A stretch of DNA of 43,933 bases from Bacteroidaceae bacterium. Lineage in GTDB: Bacteria > Bacteroidota > Bacteroidia > Bacteroidales > Bacteroidaceae. The notes under the pieces were generated by a model. It was not told where the DNA came from, searched no databases, and saw nothing but the letters and a program-made list of their open reading frames with translations. Shown one piece after another: positions 18,831 through 28,812 of this stretch (the stretch's first letter is position 1; every line of letters begins with the position of its first letter). The DNA is taken from the NCBI GenBank assembly GCA_017464815.1, contig JAFTYI010000028.1, positions 1 to 43,933 on the forward strand, given 5' to 3'. Position numbers and translations under genes: made by a program.

Positions 18831-21800
18831 ATGCACAATAAAATGAAATCTACCAGCAAAATACTGTTCTGTCTCGTAGTATCTGCACTTATGTTCACTG
18901 GCCAAGTTGCATTTGCTTCAGAAAACGGAAGCACAAATGCCAAACAAGTGTCAGAAGAAAAAGGTTCCAGAATCTACGGTGTGGTCATTGAGAAAAAAAG
19001 TGGTGAACCGATAATAGGTGCTTCAGTTGCCCTGTGGAAGGGTGAAAAGTTGCTTATCGGAACCGTGACCGACATAGATGGAGCATTCAGTCTTACAACA
19101 ACCGAGAAAGACTTTGAGGTACAAATCTCTTTCATTGGATACGACAACGTCAAGTTTTCATCTTCATCACGTAGTCTTGCAAACATGAAGATTGAACTCA
19201 GTGAAGAGGCACACTCATTAAACGATTTGGTTGTCACAGGTTTTGTAACCAAGAATAGAGAAACGTTCACGGGTTCAGCAACAGAACTGAATGTGGCGGA
19301 ACTCAAGCAGGTATCAGGCACCAATCTCATCAGTGCCATTGCTGCCCTGACCCCGGGTATGGCCATGGTGCAGAATACCAGCCAAGGTTCTAACCCCAAC
19401 CACCTGCCCGAACTGGTGTTGCGCGGTATGAGTTCATTCTCCAACACTGGTCAGCAGGTAAATCAGCCAACCATCATCCTCGATGGTACAGAAATATCCA
19501 TGCAAGAGCTTTATGACCTCGACGTCAACGAAATTGAAAAGGTAACAGTGTTGAAAGATGCTTCGGCCACCGCTCTCTATGGTTCAAAGGCTGCAAATGG
19601 TGTGATTGTAATCACACGTAAACCGATTACTGAAAGCACGTTGCATGTGCAATACAATTTCACAGGGAATCTGCAATTTCCCGTACTCAGCGACTATGAT
19701 GTATTGAGCGCCACCGAAAAACTTGAATACGAGCGCCTTGCGGGTCTTTATAATGCAGGAAATACCATAAACCCGGAAACAGGCTTACCCGCACAATACG
19801 ATTACGACCAACTATACAACGAAAGATACAAAGCTGTGATGGCAGGTCAGAAGTCTGACTGGTTGTCGCAACCCGCACGCACTGCATTCTCACACGACCA
19901 CTCACTGCGAGTTTATGGTGGTGCTACCAACATGCGCTACGAACTTACTGGTCGCATGGGCAATACGCTCGGAGTCATGAAGGGAGACTTCCGTAAGCGT
20001 TACAGCATTGGTTTCAAACTCGACTACCACTTGGATAACTCCATCACAATCTCCAACAGAACAACTTATCAGGAGGTAGACTCAAAAGATACTCCCTACG
20101 GCTCATTCTCGCAATATGTAAAGATGAACCCATACGATAGGATGTATAACGATGACGGAACTCCAAATACCAACCTTGCTTGGGATATAAACAACCCCTT
20201 GTATGAGGCGTCCCTCGGTAGTTTCTCCAAGAGTGGTTCACACACGTTCAGTAACAGTACCGACTTCCGTTGGGACATAAACAAATCATTCTTGCTTACA
20301 GGTCACTTTAATATCTCCACCACTTCAGAGACTGGTGACATCTTCACATCGCCCAAATCTCTCGTTTATAAATATGAAACAGATTTGTCGAAGAAAGGAC
20401 AATACACCAAAAGTACAAGTGAAAAGACAAGCTACAATGGTAATCTCGTGGGGACATACAATAAATTCTTCAAGGACAAGTCGCTCGTAAGCCTTTCTGC
20501 CGGTTGGGAAATCAACCACTCAAAGGGGAAAAGTGAATCCACACAGGCAATAGGTTTTTTCAACGACGATTTGTCATTCATTGGCAACGCAGCAGGTTAT
20601 CCTACCGACAGCAATCCCTATGGCTCATTATCGGAAACCTCTGATGTCGGAGTCTTCACCACAGGTAACTTCTCATTCCGAAACCGTTATTTCGTAGATG
20701 CGACATGGCGTATGACAGGCTCTTCACAATTTGGAGAGAACAACCGTTATGGGCACTTCTGGTCAGGAGGTTTGGGTTGGAATGTCATGAACGAGTCTTT
20801 CATGAAAGAGATAAAGGAACATTTTGACATATTCAAAATCCGTAGCAGCCTTGGATACACCGGAAAAGTGAGCTTTAATCCTTTCCAAGCCATGACCATG
20901 TACAACTACTTGAACACATACGAGTATAAGAATGGTATTGGCGCAGTTCCCCTCACAATCGGAAATGTCGACCTCTGTTGGGAGCGCACCATGAACTACA
21001 ATGTCGGTCTTGATTTCAGTATGTTCGACCGTCGTTTGAACCTTGTTGTGGATGCTTACATCCGCAATACAACAGACCTGTTGCTAGACAAGGCGAAAGC
21101 TCCCTCTACAGGTGTAACCTCAGCAAAAGGCAATCTCGGAGAGATGCAGAATAGAGGTATCGAGTTCCAACTTGACGGCTATATTTTCCGCAACAACGAC
21201 TTCTATTGGCGACTTGGGACAACCGGCTACATGAACAAGAACAAGATTACCAAAATCAATAAGGCTCTTGAGGAAATAAACAAAATGAACCAACAGTATG
21301 CGAGCATGTATGATTACCCTCTGCCACAGTACGCCGAAGGTGAAAGTGTGACCGCACTCAAACTCGTGCGTTCGGGTGGCATCGACCCTGCAACGGGTAA
21401 GGAAATCTACATCAAACGAAACGGTGAGCGCACATTTGAATACAACCCCAATGACAAAGTGCTTATCGGTGACACAGAACCTGAATATACTGGAACAGCC
21501 TCTACCAACCTCTATTGGAAGGGATTCAGCCTCTATGCACTCTTCAATTTCCGCATGGGGGCTTGGGTTTACAACACTACCCGCGCAACAAAGGTGGAAG
21601 GTGCTAATCCCCGATACAATGCTGACCAACGCGTGTTTGACGACCGTTGGAAACAGCCAGGCGATGTTGCCATTTACAAAGATATTACTGACACATCCAC
21701 TCCTAAGCAAACAGATCGTTTTGCAGAGGAGGAGAACACCCTCACACTTGGTTCGCTCAATTTGAGCTACGAATTCAATGACAAGTTGTGCAAGAAGTTA

Positions 21801-21929
21801 TATTTGCGTAATATGCGTGCCGGTATCAATTTTACCGACATCCTGCGCCTCTCTTCTGTAAAGATCGAACGCGGAACTGATTACCTTTACAGCCAAGGAT
21901 TTGAACTCTATCTGAATGTTACACTCTAA
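18831..21929 (+). CDS. SusC/RagA-family TonB-dependent outer-membrane transporter
   Basis: A 1032-residue outer-membrane barrel that imports a ligand captured by its SusD partner, powered by TonB. After a signal peptide (KMKSTSKILFCLVVSALMFTGQVAFA) comes a carboxypeptidase-regulatory-like domain (about 45-130). Then comes the plug domain, with the SusC signature VLKDASATALYGSKAANGVIVITRK (about 240-265), and about 22 barrel strands ending in GFELYLNVTL, a typical aromatic-rich final strand. The ATG at 18843 (MKSTSK) is an equally good start. It is followed 14 bases later by susD. No carbohydrate-active enzyme accompanies it, so the ligand is unlikely to be inferable as a glycan. Confidence 0.95.
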   Translation: MHNKMKSTSKILFCLVVSALMFTGQVAFASENGSTNAKQVSEEKGSRIYGVVIEKKSGEPIIGASVALWKGEKLLIGTVTDIDGAFSLTTTEKDFEVQISFIGYDNVKFSSSSRSLANMKIELSEEAHSLNDLVVTGFVTKNRETFTGSATELNVAELKQVSGTNLISAIAALTPGMAMVQNTSQGSNPNHLPELVLRGMSSFSNTGQQVNQPTIILDGTEISMQELYDLDVNEIEKVTVLKDASATALYGSKAANGVIVITRKPITESTLHVQYNFTGNLQFPVLSDYDVLSATEKLEYERLAGLYNAGNTINPETGLPAQYDYDQLYNERYKAVMAGQKSDWLSQPARTAFSHDHSLRVYGGATNMRYELTGRMGNTLGVMKGDFRKRYSIGFKLDYHLDNSITISNRTTYQEVDSKDTPYGSFSQYVKMNPYDRMYNDDGTPNTNLAWDINNPLYEASLGSFSKSGSHTFSNSTDFRWDINKSFLLTGHFNISTTSETGDIFTSPKSLVYKYETDLSKKGQYTKSTSEKTSYNGNLVGTYNKFFKDKSLVSLSAGWEINHSKGKSESTQAIGFFNDDLSFIGNAAGYPTDSNPYGSLSETSDVGVFTTGNFSFRNRYFVDATWRMTGSSQFGENNRYGHFWSGGLGWNVMNESFMKEIKEHFDIFKIRSSLGYTGKVSFNPFQAMTMYNYLNTYEYKNGIGAVPLTIGNVDLCWERTMNYNVGLDFSMFDRRLNLVVDAYIRNTTDLLLDKAKAPSTGVTSAKGNLGEMQNRGIEFQLDGYIFRNNDFYWRLGTTGYMNKNKITKINKALEEINKMNQQYASMYDYPLPQYAEGESVTALKLVRSGGIDPATGKEIYIKRNGERTFEYNPNDKVLIGDTEPEYTGTASTNLYWKGFSLYALFNFRMGAWVYNTTRATKVEGANPRYNADQRVFDDRWKQPGDVAIYKDITDTSTPKQTDRFAEEENTLTLGSLNLSYEFNDKLCKKLYLRNMRAGINFTDILRLSSVKIERGTDYLYSQGFELYLNVTL

Positions 21930-21943
21930 TCGAATTGACAACG

Positions 21944-23437
21944 ATGAAGAAAATAAAATATACCATTTTATGTTTGTGTTCCGCCATAGGAATCACATTT
22001 ACATCATGCGATGACTTTCTGGACATTACCCCCGAAGGACAAGTCAAACGTGACCAACTATTAAAAACAGAGCAAGGTATAGAGGATGCTCTTTACGGTG
22101 CGTATGCACAGTTACGTTCTGCCTCACTTTACGGACGGGAGCTGTCGTTTGCAAGCCTCGAAGTCATGGCACAGTCACTATGGTGCTACGGAAACATGAG
22201 CGAGGCAAAGGGTATCAATGCACTCAGTGATTTCAACTATAAGTATTCGACCGTAGAGACTCTTTTTGAGAATGTATGGACTGACATGTATGAAAACATA
22301 TCCAATGTTAACAGTGTCATAAACTCCCCGCTCATTGAAAATGCCACGGAGTACCCCTTCACTATCTATCGTGGCGAAGCGTATGCTTTACGAGCTTTCA
22401 TGCATTTCGACCTTGTACGTCTCTTTGCCGAGCAATACACAGTGAACCCCGAGGCCGACGGAATTCCCTATGCTACAGAATTCTCATTGAACACTCCCGA
22501 CTTTGAATCGTTGGCAAAGAACTATGAGCACATTCTTGCCGACTTGCACGAAGCTGAAAGAATGCTTGAGGATGAAGACCAGTATGAAAACACCAGCAAC
22601 TTTATGCTTGACCGCCAGATTCACCTCAATAAATATGCAGTAAAAGCACTTCTTGCCCGTGTATATCTCACAATGGGCAATAAGGAAGAGGCTCTCAGAT
22701 ATGCTCTTGAGGTGATTGATGCCGGCAAATATACGTTGAAAGAGAAAACAGAGGTGCAAAACGACCTTGCAGGAGTGCTCTCACGCAAAGAGACATTGTG
22801 GGGTGTCTATTTCTCAGGATTTTATACACTGGTGAATGCCAAATTGCAACAAATGACATCTTACTATTCACTTGACCTGCGCAACGATTTCATGACCCTC
22901 TACGAGAAAGATGCTTCAGGTCTCGACTTCCGTATTACGGCCTATTTCACCGCTGTTGATCAAGGAGGTACTCCCAAATACCGACTGAGCAAACTCACCG
23001 ACATCTATGAGTTGAACAACATGGCAGGAAATCGTCCTACAGAATTGATACTCGGCATAAACATGATACGCATCCCCGAAATGTATTACATTGCAGCTGA
23101 AGCCCTGCTTGACGAGGATTACGATCTTGCACTTCACTACTACAACGAAGTGCGTATGCATCGCGGATTGGATCCGCTCGGCACGAAATCAGCCGATACC
23201 GAAACTGAGGATGACGGCTCAGGAAGTAACGCCAATGGTGCAACAACAGACAAACTGACCATCGAACGCATCAACGACGAGCGTTATAAGGAGTATATAG
23301 GTGAAGGACAGTCTTTTTTCAACATGAAGCGTCAGCACCTGCCAATACTTTCCCACGATGGAGAAACCACGTTTGCACCAAGCAAAGATATTTATGTTGT
23401 TCCCATTCCTGACATTGAAATGGAGAACCGTAACTAA
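21944..23437 (+). CDS. SusD/RagB-family outer-membrane lipoprotein
   Basis: Surface lipoprotein that caps the SusC barrel and binds the ligand. The signal peptide ends in ITFTSCDDFLDITPEGQ, where the lipobox cysteine is followed by the acidic CDDFLD and TPEG start typical of SusD. TPR-like helical repeats include AYALRAFMHFDLVRLFAEQY, a SusD hallmark. The C-terminus has ERINDERYKEYIGEGQSFFNMKR, the other family block. The ATG at 21944 is preferred over a TTG at 21935. At 497 residues the length is normal. It is co-transcribed with susC and followed by a DUF4843-like lipoprotein gene. Confidence 0.95.
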   Translation: MKKIKYTILCLCSAIGITFTSCDDFLDITPEGQVKRDQLLKTEQGIEDALYGAYAQLRSASLYGRELSFASLEVMAQSLWCYGNMSEAKGINALSDFNYKYSTVETLFENVWTDMYENISNVNSVINSPLIENATEYPFTIYRGEAYALRAFMHFDLVRLFAEQYTVNPEADGIPYATEFSLNTPDFESLAKNYEHILADLHEAERMLEDEDQYENTSNFMLDRQIHLNKYAVKALLARVYLTMGNKEEALRYALEVIDAGKYTLKEKTEVQNDLAGVLSRKETLWGVYFSGFYTLVNAKLQQMTSYYSLDLRNDFMTLYEKDASGLDFRITAYFTAVDQGGTPKYRLSKLTDIYELNNMAGNRPTELILGINMIRIPEMYYIAAEALLDEDYDLALHYYNEVRMHRGLDPLGTKSADTETEDDGSGSNANGATTDKLTIERINDERYKEYIGEGQSFFNMKRQHLPILSHDGETTFAPSKDIYVVPIPDIEMENRN

Positions 23438-23456
23438 CTGATAAATTTCTACGATT

Positions 23457-24293
23457 ATGATGACTATTAGAAATATTTGCAAATACACCATTGCATCATT
23501 GCTGTTGCCTGTTGCAACATTGTTTTCATCGTGTGATGAGGAATATCTCGTCTTTGATACCAATAATCCAGGTATCTATTTTACCAGAGATACATTGGAA
23601 TATTCGTTCAGTGTAACTCCTATTGAAGTAAAAAGATACACGTATAATGTACCTGTTAGGATTATGGCAAGCGTGAGTAACGAAACACGCCCCATTGGTT
23701 TTATGGTTGACCCCGACTCAACAACCGCAATAGAGGGTACTCACTATGAATTGGGCGAAGCCGTGATTCTGCCGGACTCTATAAATGGATATATCCCCAT
23801 TACATTCATGCGTGAGAATCTCGAGGGCACATATGCCACGGGATACACACGTTATAAAATCTGTCTGAGACTTGTGGACAACGGCCATTTTGCCCCCACC
23901 CTCGATTCATTGAGTCAGGTTCGTATGGTGAGATTCGACAATGCCATAGACCAGCCCGCCTGGTACACTGCGCATGGCGACAAGAAATGGCCCTCGCAAC
24001 TGGGAACTTGGCATCCATACACATTCATAAAGATGATAGAATTGTTCCATGAGATAGAACATGTTTTGCCCGAAACCTACTACAACATGGTAGCAGAGTA
24101 TGGCGAGAATCTTGAAAACGTACCTCAAGGAAATTTCAAGCTCTACGATGTGACAATGAGGAAGTATATATACCTTCCGTTATACACATTCATCAATGAC
24201 CCTGCAAACAAAGAAATGATTCTCAAGGAATATCCCGACTACCCGTTTGATGTTCCCAATCCGTATGAAGTCGATGATGATCCTATTAACTAA
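23457..24293 (+). CDS. DUF4843-like lipoprotein
   Basis: A 278-residue lipoprotein (signal peptide ending in LFSSCDEEYLVFD). The body matches what I know of DUF4843 proteins: an N-terminal CDEEYLVFDTNNPGIYF, a beta-sandwich-like middle with VPVRIMASVSNETRPIGFMVDP and GTHYELGEAVILPDS, and a C-terminal part with paired aromatic residues. Such lipoproteins are regularly encoded with SusCD pairs, next to a PKD-like lipoprotein. Their role is not known; they probably sit on the cell surface as part of the import complex. It starts 19 bases after susD. Confidence 0.8.
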   Translation: MMTIRNICKYTIASLLLPVATLFSSCDEEYLVFDTNNPGIYFTRDTLEYSFSVTPIEVKRYTYNVPVRIMASVSNETRPIGFMVDPDSTTAIEGTHYELGEAVILPDSINGYIPITFMRENLEGTYATGYTRYKICLRLVDNGHFAPTLDSLSQVRMVRFDNAIDQPAWYTAHGDKKWPSQLGTWHPYTFIKMIELFHEIEHVLPETYYNMVAEYGENLENVPQGNFKLYDVTMRKYIYLPLYTFINDPANKEMILKEYPDYPFDVPNPYEVDDDPIN

Positions 24294-24309
24294 GCCCTTT
24301 TACAGAATT

Positions 24310-25806
24310 ATGAAGAAATATAATTTAATATTGAGCCTGTTTGCCACACTGATGTTTGCCTCTTGCTTCGAGGATGAGACAACCATGGCCAACATGTCCT
24401 CCCTCTCCGAAATCATCATTGAAGAGGGTAGCATAAACAGCGTGTATAACATCAATAAGAACGACACGCTTGTCATCACTCCCATATTCTCACAAAGCAA
24501 CCCCAAGAAGCAACTGAGACATACATGGGAAATAAACCTTGTTGAATACTCACATGAGAAAGAGTTCCATTTCATTGGCGACAAACTGGGCGTGTACAAT
24601 TGCCGCTACATTGTGGAAAACGAAGACGGAAAAACTTTCTTCCCCTTCAAGCTTTATGTAAATTCTCCCTACGAAGAGGGTATCACAGTGCTGAGTGCCG
24701 ATACAGAAGGTCGTCCCATGCTCTCTTTCATGCAGACACCTGCCAACAAGAATGAGTGGGGAGAATTCACGACGAAAGAGTTACTGACGCTGAACAACAA
24801 AGACATCTATTTCTCATCGAATCCCGCTGACATCGTACAATCGGGCAATGTGCTTTTCCTTGTGTGTCAAGGCGGCAACGATGACCTTCCGGCCATCTAC
24901 TATCTGAATGAGAAGACGTTTGTTATCGAAAGTATGCTCAATATTTCAGGTTACGATGACTTCAGACCAACGAAGTTACTTATTCCCTCTACATGGGGAG
25001 CGTATGTCACCTATCCCGTTCTCTGTGAAAACGGCAAGGTATATGCATTCTCTCCTTATGAAGCTTCAGTAGGTCCCTCTACCAACTTGGGATATACCTA
25101 CTCACAAGCTACGTATGTAGATGATGGAGATTACTACTATGACATACTTCTATGGGACAAAGAAGCAAATGGGCTTGCCCTCATATATGGAGGTTATGGT
25201 CCGTTCTACTTCGGTGACAAATATCATCTGAGCCTTTTAGAGCCCGATTTTGCGTCATTGAACTACTTCGCAAACAGAGATTTTATCACAATGGTTCCCG
25301 TAAAAATGACCGCAGATGAAATAAAACTCAATGGTTACGAGGTTATCATACTGACAAAAAGTGGAATAATAAACAGTAGTGTAGTAGTGGGCACAAGTTT
25401 CTGGGGAAGCAATAACGATGGTTCTTACAAGCTCTACAATAACGGCGGTTTCTCAACGATTGCTTTCGGAAACTTGTCCATTGACGAGAATACTCCTGTT
25501 ATCGCAAGCAAGAAATACCAACTGATGTTGTTCGCAGAAGGCAACAAGGTGCGCAAATGGAATTATACAAGCACACAACAAATAACGTCAGCAAGCACAC
25601 ATGTGACCGTAGGCAGTGACAATGCAATAATCACCGGTTTTGAAATGAGCGCTGATCAGGAATTTACCTACATCGCCTTCTACGAACCCACCCAAAGCGG
25701 CCTCAACGGCAGTGTGTGGGTCATCGACACCGATAAGGGCACCGTGCTCAACAAGTACGACAACGTCTGCTACCAGCCGGTGAAGATTATGTATAAGAAG
25801 AAGTAG
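24310..25806 (+). CDS. PKD-like family lipoprotein
   Basis: A 498-residue lipoprotein starting MKKYNLILSLFATLMFASCFEDE, with the lipobox cysteine at residue 19. The N-terminal part resembles the PKD-like domain of SusCD-associated lipoproteins (NKNDTLVITPIFSQ, KKQLRHTWEI). The rest, rich in Tyr, Gly and Asp, looks like a beta-propeller (YYLNEKTFVIESML, IDTDKGTVLNKYDN). The frame is open to 24247, inside the previous gene, but the signal peptide fixes the start at 24310. Codon use turns sharply GC-rich over the last 40 codons, from about 25665. It is followed by the repeat that starts the M16 gene. Confidence 0.78.
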   Translation: MKKYNLILSLFATLMFASCFEDETTMANMSSLSEIIIEEGSINSVYNINKNDTLVITPIFSQSNPKKQLRHTWEINLVEYSHEKEFHFIGDKLGVYNCRYIVENEDGKTFFPFKLYVNSPYEEGITVLSADTEGRPMLSFMQTPANKNEWGEFTTKELLTLNNKDIYFSSNPADIVQSGNVLFLVCQGGNDDLPAIYYLNEKTFVIESMLNISGYDDFRPTKLLIPSTWGAYVTYPVLCENGKVYAFSPYEASVGPSTNLGYTYSQATYVDDGDYYYDILLWDKEANGLALIYGGYGPFYFGDKYHLSLLEPDFASLNYFANRDFITMVPVKMTADEIKLNGYEVIILTKSGIINSSVVVGTSFWGSNNDGSYKLYNNGGFSTIAFGNLSIDENTPVIASKKYQLMLFAEGNKVRKWNYTSTQQITSASTHVTVGSDNAIITGFEMSADQEFTYIAFYEPTQSGLNGSVWVIDTDKGTVLNKYDNVCYQPVKIMYKKK

Positions 25807-25837
25807 TAATAGAAGCCCCTCCCTACAGTCCCCAGCG

Positions 25838-25972
25838 GACCCTCCCCCTTACCCCTCCCTCTATGGAGGGGAGTGAATAGTCCGCCATCTTAAAAACATT
25901 ATGAGCAAAAAACATCATCATAGTCGAAACATTCTACTCCCCTCCATAGAGGGAGGGGTAAGGGGGAGGGTC
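25838..25972. repeat. 37-bp perfect inverted repeat around the M16 start codon
   Basis: 25838-25874 is the exact reverse complement of 25936-25972 (core ACTCCCCTCCATAGAGGG then AGGGGGAGGGTC). The 61-base loop between them holds the M16 ATG at 25901. The right arm is translated as codons 12-24 of the protease. The same family occurs at 34423-34730 and 40944-41058. Confidence 0.9.
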
Positions 25973-28768
25973 TTCCTCTTCTCCCTCTTCCTCCTTTTCC
26001 TCCCCCTCCTCACCTTTGCACAGCCCCTCCCGATGGACACGGCGGTGCGTTATGGCCGGTTGGACAATGGGCTCACCTATTACATCTGCCCCAACGCAAA
26101 GCCGGAGGGACAGGCGGAGTTCTACATTGTGCAGCGCGTAGGTTCCATTCTTGAAGAGGAGGAGCAGCGCGGATTGGCCCATTTTCTCGAGCACATGGCC
26201 TTCAACGGCACGAAGCACTTCCCCGGCAAACGGCTGATTGAGTATCTCGAGGAGAACGGCGTGCGCTTCGGCACCGACATCAATGCCTACACGGCGTTTG
26301 ACCAGACGGTCTATAACCTCTCCCGCGTGCCGACCCACCGCGATGGGTTGGTGGATTCGTGCTTGCTGATACTGCGCGACTGGAGTGGCGACATCACCCT
26401 CGACGGCAAGGAGATTGATGCCGAGCGAAAGGTCATCCACGAGGAGTGGCGCACCAAGACGGGCGCTCGCGAACGCATCTACGCACAGACGCTTCCCAAA
26501 CTCTTCCCCGACGGCAACCGCTATGCCCACCGTATGCCCATCGGCCTGATGGAGGTGGTGATGAATTTCCCCCATAAGGCACTCCGCGACTACTACCACC
26601 GCTGGTACCGCCCCGACCTGCAGGCCATCATCGTGGCCGGCGACGTGGAGGCCGACCATGTGGAGGAGCAGATAAAACGCCTCTGGGCAAACCTTCCTTT
26701 GAAAAAAGACGCGCCCGAACGGACTTACTTCACCGTGCCGGACAACGCCTCGCCCATCGTGGCCATCGGCACCGACCCCGAACTCACCTCGGGCACCCTG
26801 CGCATCAGCTACAAGTACGATGTGCCGACTCCTGAAGTCACACTGAGCAAGGCAGGACAGAAGGAGGCTCTATGCCGCAACCTGATTATCTCCCTACTCA
26901 GCAATCGGATGATGGACCAAGCCCAAGAGAGCGGCCAACATGCCAACCTTTCTTTTTTCGATGGAGACTACTCCATCTCAGGCACAAAAGATGCCTTCTC
27001 GGCCACGGCCACCTTCAGAGAAGCGGAATGGAAACCTGCCATGCGGGCATTGGTATTCCAACTCAAGCGGGTCATGGAGCATGGATTCACCGCCGAAGAG
27101 TACGAGCGCGTATGCAACCAATTGCGCCAGGCGATGATGCAAAGCAATGCTCCCGGCTATGCCGTTCCTCATAACAACACATTGGTGCAGAAGTGCATCG
27201 CCCACTTCCTCCACCATCGCCCTTTGCTCTCGCAAGCCGAAGAGGTGAAGCTCTACAACGAATTGTTGGCGGACATCACAGTGGCCGACCTCAACGCCCG
27301 ATTCAACCAGTTCGTCTATAGCCGCGGCGGTGTGGCCATCCTCCTGCAAGGTCAAGAGCGCGACGGCCACCAATGGCCGACAGAGAGTGAGGTGTTGCAA
27401 GCCTACGGCGAAGGATGGTCACAAGAGACCACCCCCTATCGCATCCCCGAGACGGAGCCTGCGCCCGAGCTGATGCCCGTGAAACCCACGCCTGGCCACA
27501 TTGTAAAGGAGAAAGAGAACAAGGCATACGCCACCCGCGAACTCCTCCTCAGCAACGGGGCGCGGGTGATACTGAAACCCACCGAATCCACCGACGGCAT
27601 CCTGCAACTGACCGCCATCAGCCACGGTGGTACTTCATTAATTGACGATGCCGAGTTTGCCAATATCCATGCTATCAATGCCCTACCTGTCATGGGCGGA
27701 TTAGCCCACCTGTCAGGACGGCAGTTGGGCCGTGCCTTAGAGGGGTCGAGCGCTTCGTATCAGACCAACGTGGGTACCCTCACCGAAACCTTCAGCGGCG
27801 GTTGCCTGAAGGCTGACACCGAAGACCTCTTGCAACTGCTCTACTTGCGCTTCACCACCGTGTATCGCGACACCACGGCCTTCCGCCGTTGGCAACAGGG
27901 TACACGGCAGAATATCAACCAACACATTGCCAATCCTCTGACGCTTTTCAGCGACACATTGCAAAACACCCTCTACGAGCCACATCCGCGCAACCGCAAG
28001 GCATCCATGGCCTTGGCCGATAGCGTGGATTACGACCGCACGTGTGCCCTCTTCCTCGAACGCTTTGCCAACGCGGCCGACTTCACCTTCATCTTTGTCG
28101 GCAGCATGGACATCGACTCCCTCCGCCCGCTCCTGTGCCAATATGTCGCCTCGTTGCCCGGCAATCCAAATAAAAAGGAAAAGGCCGACCTCAGCGCCCT
28201 GCCCCGCCTGCGTCGCGGACAGCACGTCACCCGCGTGGCCGTGCCGATGGAGAACCCCGTCACCACGGTCATCTACCAGGTGCTAGCCAAGGAGCGCTAC
28301 ACCGCCCGCAACAACGTGGCCTGCGCCATCCTCAGTGAAGTGATGAACAGCCTCTGCACCGAGACGTTGCGCGAACAGGAGGGCGGCACCTACAACGTCA
28401 GCGTCACCTCGCGCATCTCGCGCCAACCGGCCGACGAACTGACGCTGATGTTCAACTTCAACACCAACCCCCAGCAGGCACAATCTCTGCTGCAACGGGC
28501 CATCGCCCTGCTCCGTCAGGTGGCCAACGAAGGCCCGTCCGCCGAAGCCTTCAACAAGGCCAAGGAGTATCTGCAGAAGCAACACGCCTCTTATCGCGGC
28601 ACCGATGCCTTCTGGATGGCGGCACTGACCGAACGCGTGCGCTACGCCTCCGACGACATGCTGACCAACAGCGAAACTCTGCAACAGGTGACTCCCAAGG
28701 AGGTGCAACGCCTCGCCCGCAAGCTCATCCGCTCAAAGAATACGGCCGAGGTGGTGATGAATCCGTAA
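25901..28768 (+). CDS. M16 family zinc metalloprotease (PqqL-like, two-lobed)
   Basis: A 955-residue exported zinc protease in the insulinase/pitrilysin clan. The inverted zinc motif HFLEH is at residues 94-98, and the third ligand is a Glu at about 175, exactly 76 residues after the last His, as in pitrilysin. A second, inactive M16 lobe follows (about 550-955). This full-length form resembles E. coli PqqL/FusC, which degrade proteins imported by TonB-dependent receptors. The first 25 residues come from a dispersed repeat. The following hydrophobic run (VFLFSLFLLFLPLLTFAQP) gives a signal peptide. Position after SusCD and two lipoproteins suggests it cuts the imported ligand. Confidence 0.9.
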   Translation: MSKKHHHSRNILLPSIEGGVRGRVFLFSLFLLFLPLLTFAQPLPMDTAVRYGRLDNGLTYYICPNAKPEGQAEFYIVQRVGSILEEEEQRGLAHFLEHMAFNGTKHFPGKRLIEYLEENGVRFGTDINAYTAFDQTVYNLSRVPTHRDGLVDSCLLILRDWSGDITLDGKEIDAERKVIHEEWRTKTGARERIYAQTLPKLFPDGNRYAHRMPIGLMEVVMNFPHKALRDYYHRWYRPDLQAIIVAGDVEADHVEEQIKRLWANLPLKKDAPERTYFTVPDNASPIVAIGTDPELTSGTLRISYKYDVPTPEVTLSKAGQKEALCRNLIISLLSNRMMDQAQESGQHANLSFFDGDYSISGTKDAFSATATFREAEWKPAMRALVFQLKRVMEHGFTAEEYERVCNQLRQAMMQSNAPGYAVPHNNTLVQKCIAHFLHHRPLLSQAEEVKLYNELLADITVADLNARFNQFVYSRGGVAILLQGQERDGHQWPTESEVLQAYGEGWSQETTPYRIPETEPAPELMPVKPTPGHIVKEKENKAYATRELLLSNGARVILKPTESTDGILQLTAISHGGTSLIDDAEFANIHAINALPVMGGLAHLSGRQLGRALEGSSASYQTNVGTLTETFSGGCLKADTEDLLQLLYLRFTTVYRDTTAFRRWQQGTRQNINQHIANPLTLFSDTLQNTLYEPHPRNRKASMALADSVDYDRTCALFLERFANAADFTFIFVGSMDIDSLRPLLCQYVASLPGNPNKKEKADLSALPRLRRGQHVTRVAVPMENPVTTVIYQVLAKERYTARNNVACAILSEVMNSLCTETLREQEGGTYNVSVTSRISRQPADELTLMFNFNTNPQQAQSLLQRAIALLRQVANEGPSAEAFNKAKEYLQKQHASYRGTDAFWMAALTERVRYASDDMLTNSETLQQVTPKEVQRLARKLIRSKNTAEVVMNP

Positions 28769-28812
28769 CATTCACACACATTCATTAAATCTATTGTTAC
28801 TGCCAACGGGGA

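Noticed and set aside
18831-28768. Polysaccharide utilisation locus
   Set aside because: SusC/SusD are present, but there is no glycoside hydrolase, polysaccharide lyase, or SusR/hybrid sensor; the protease points elsewhere.
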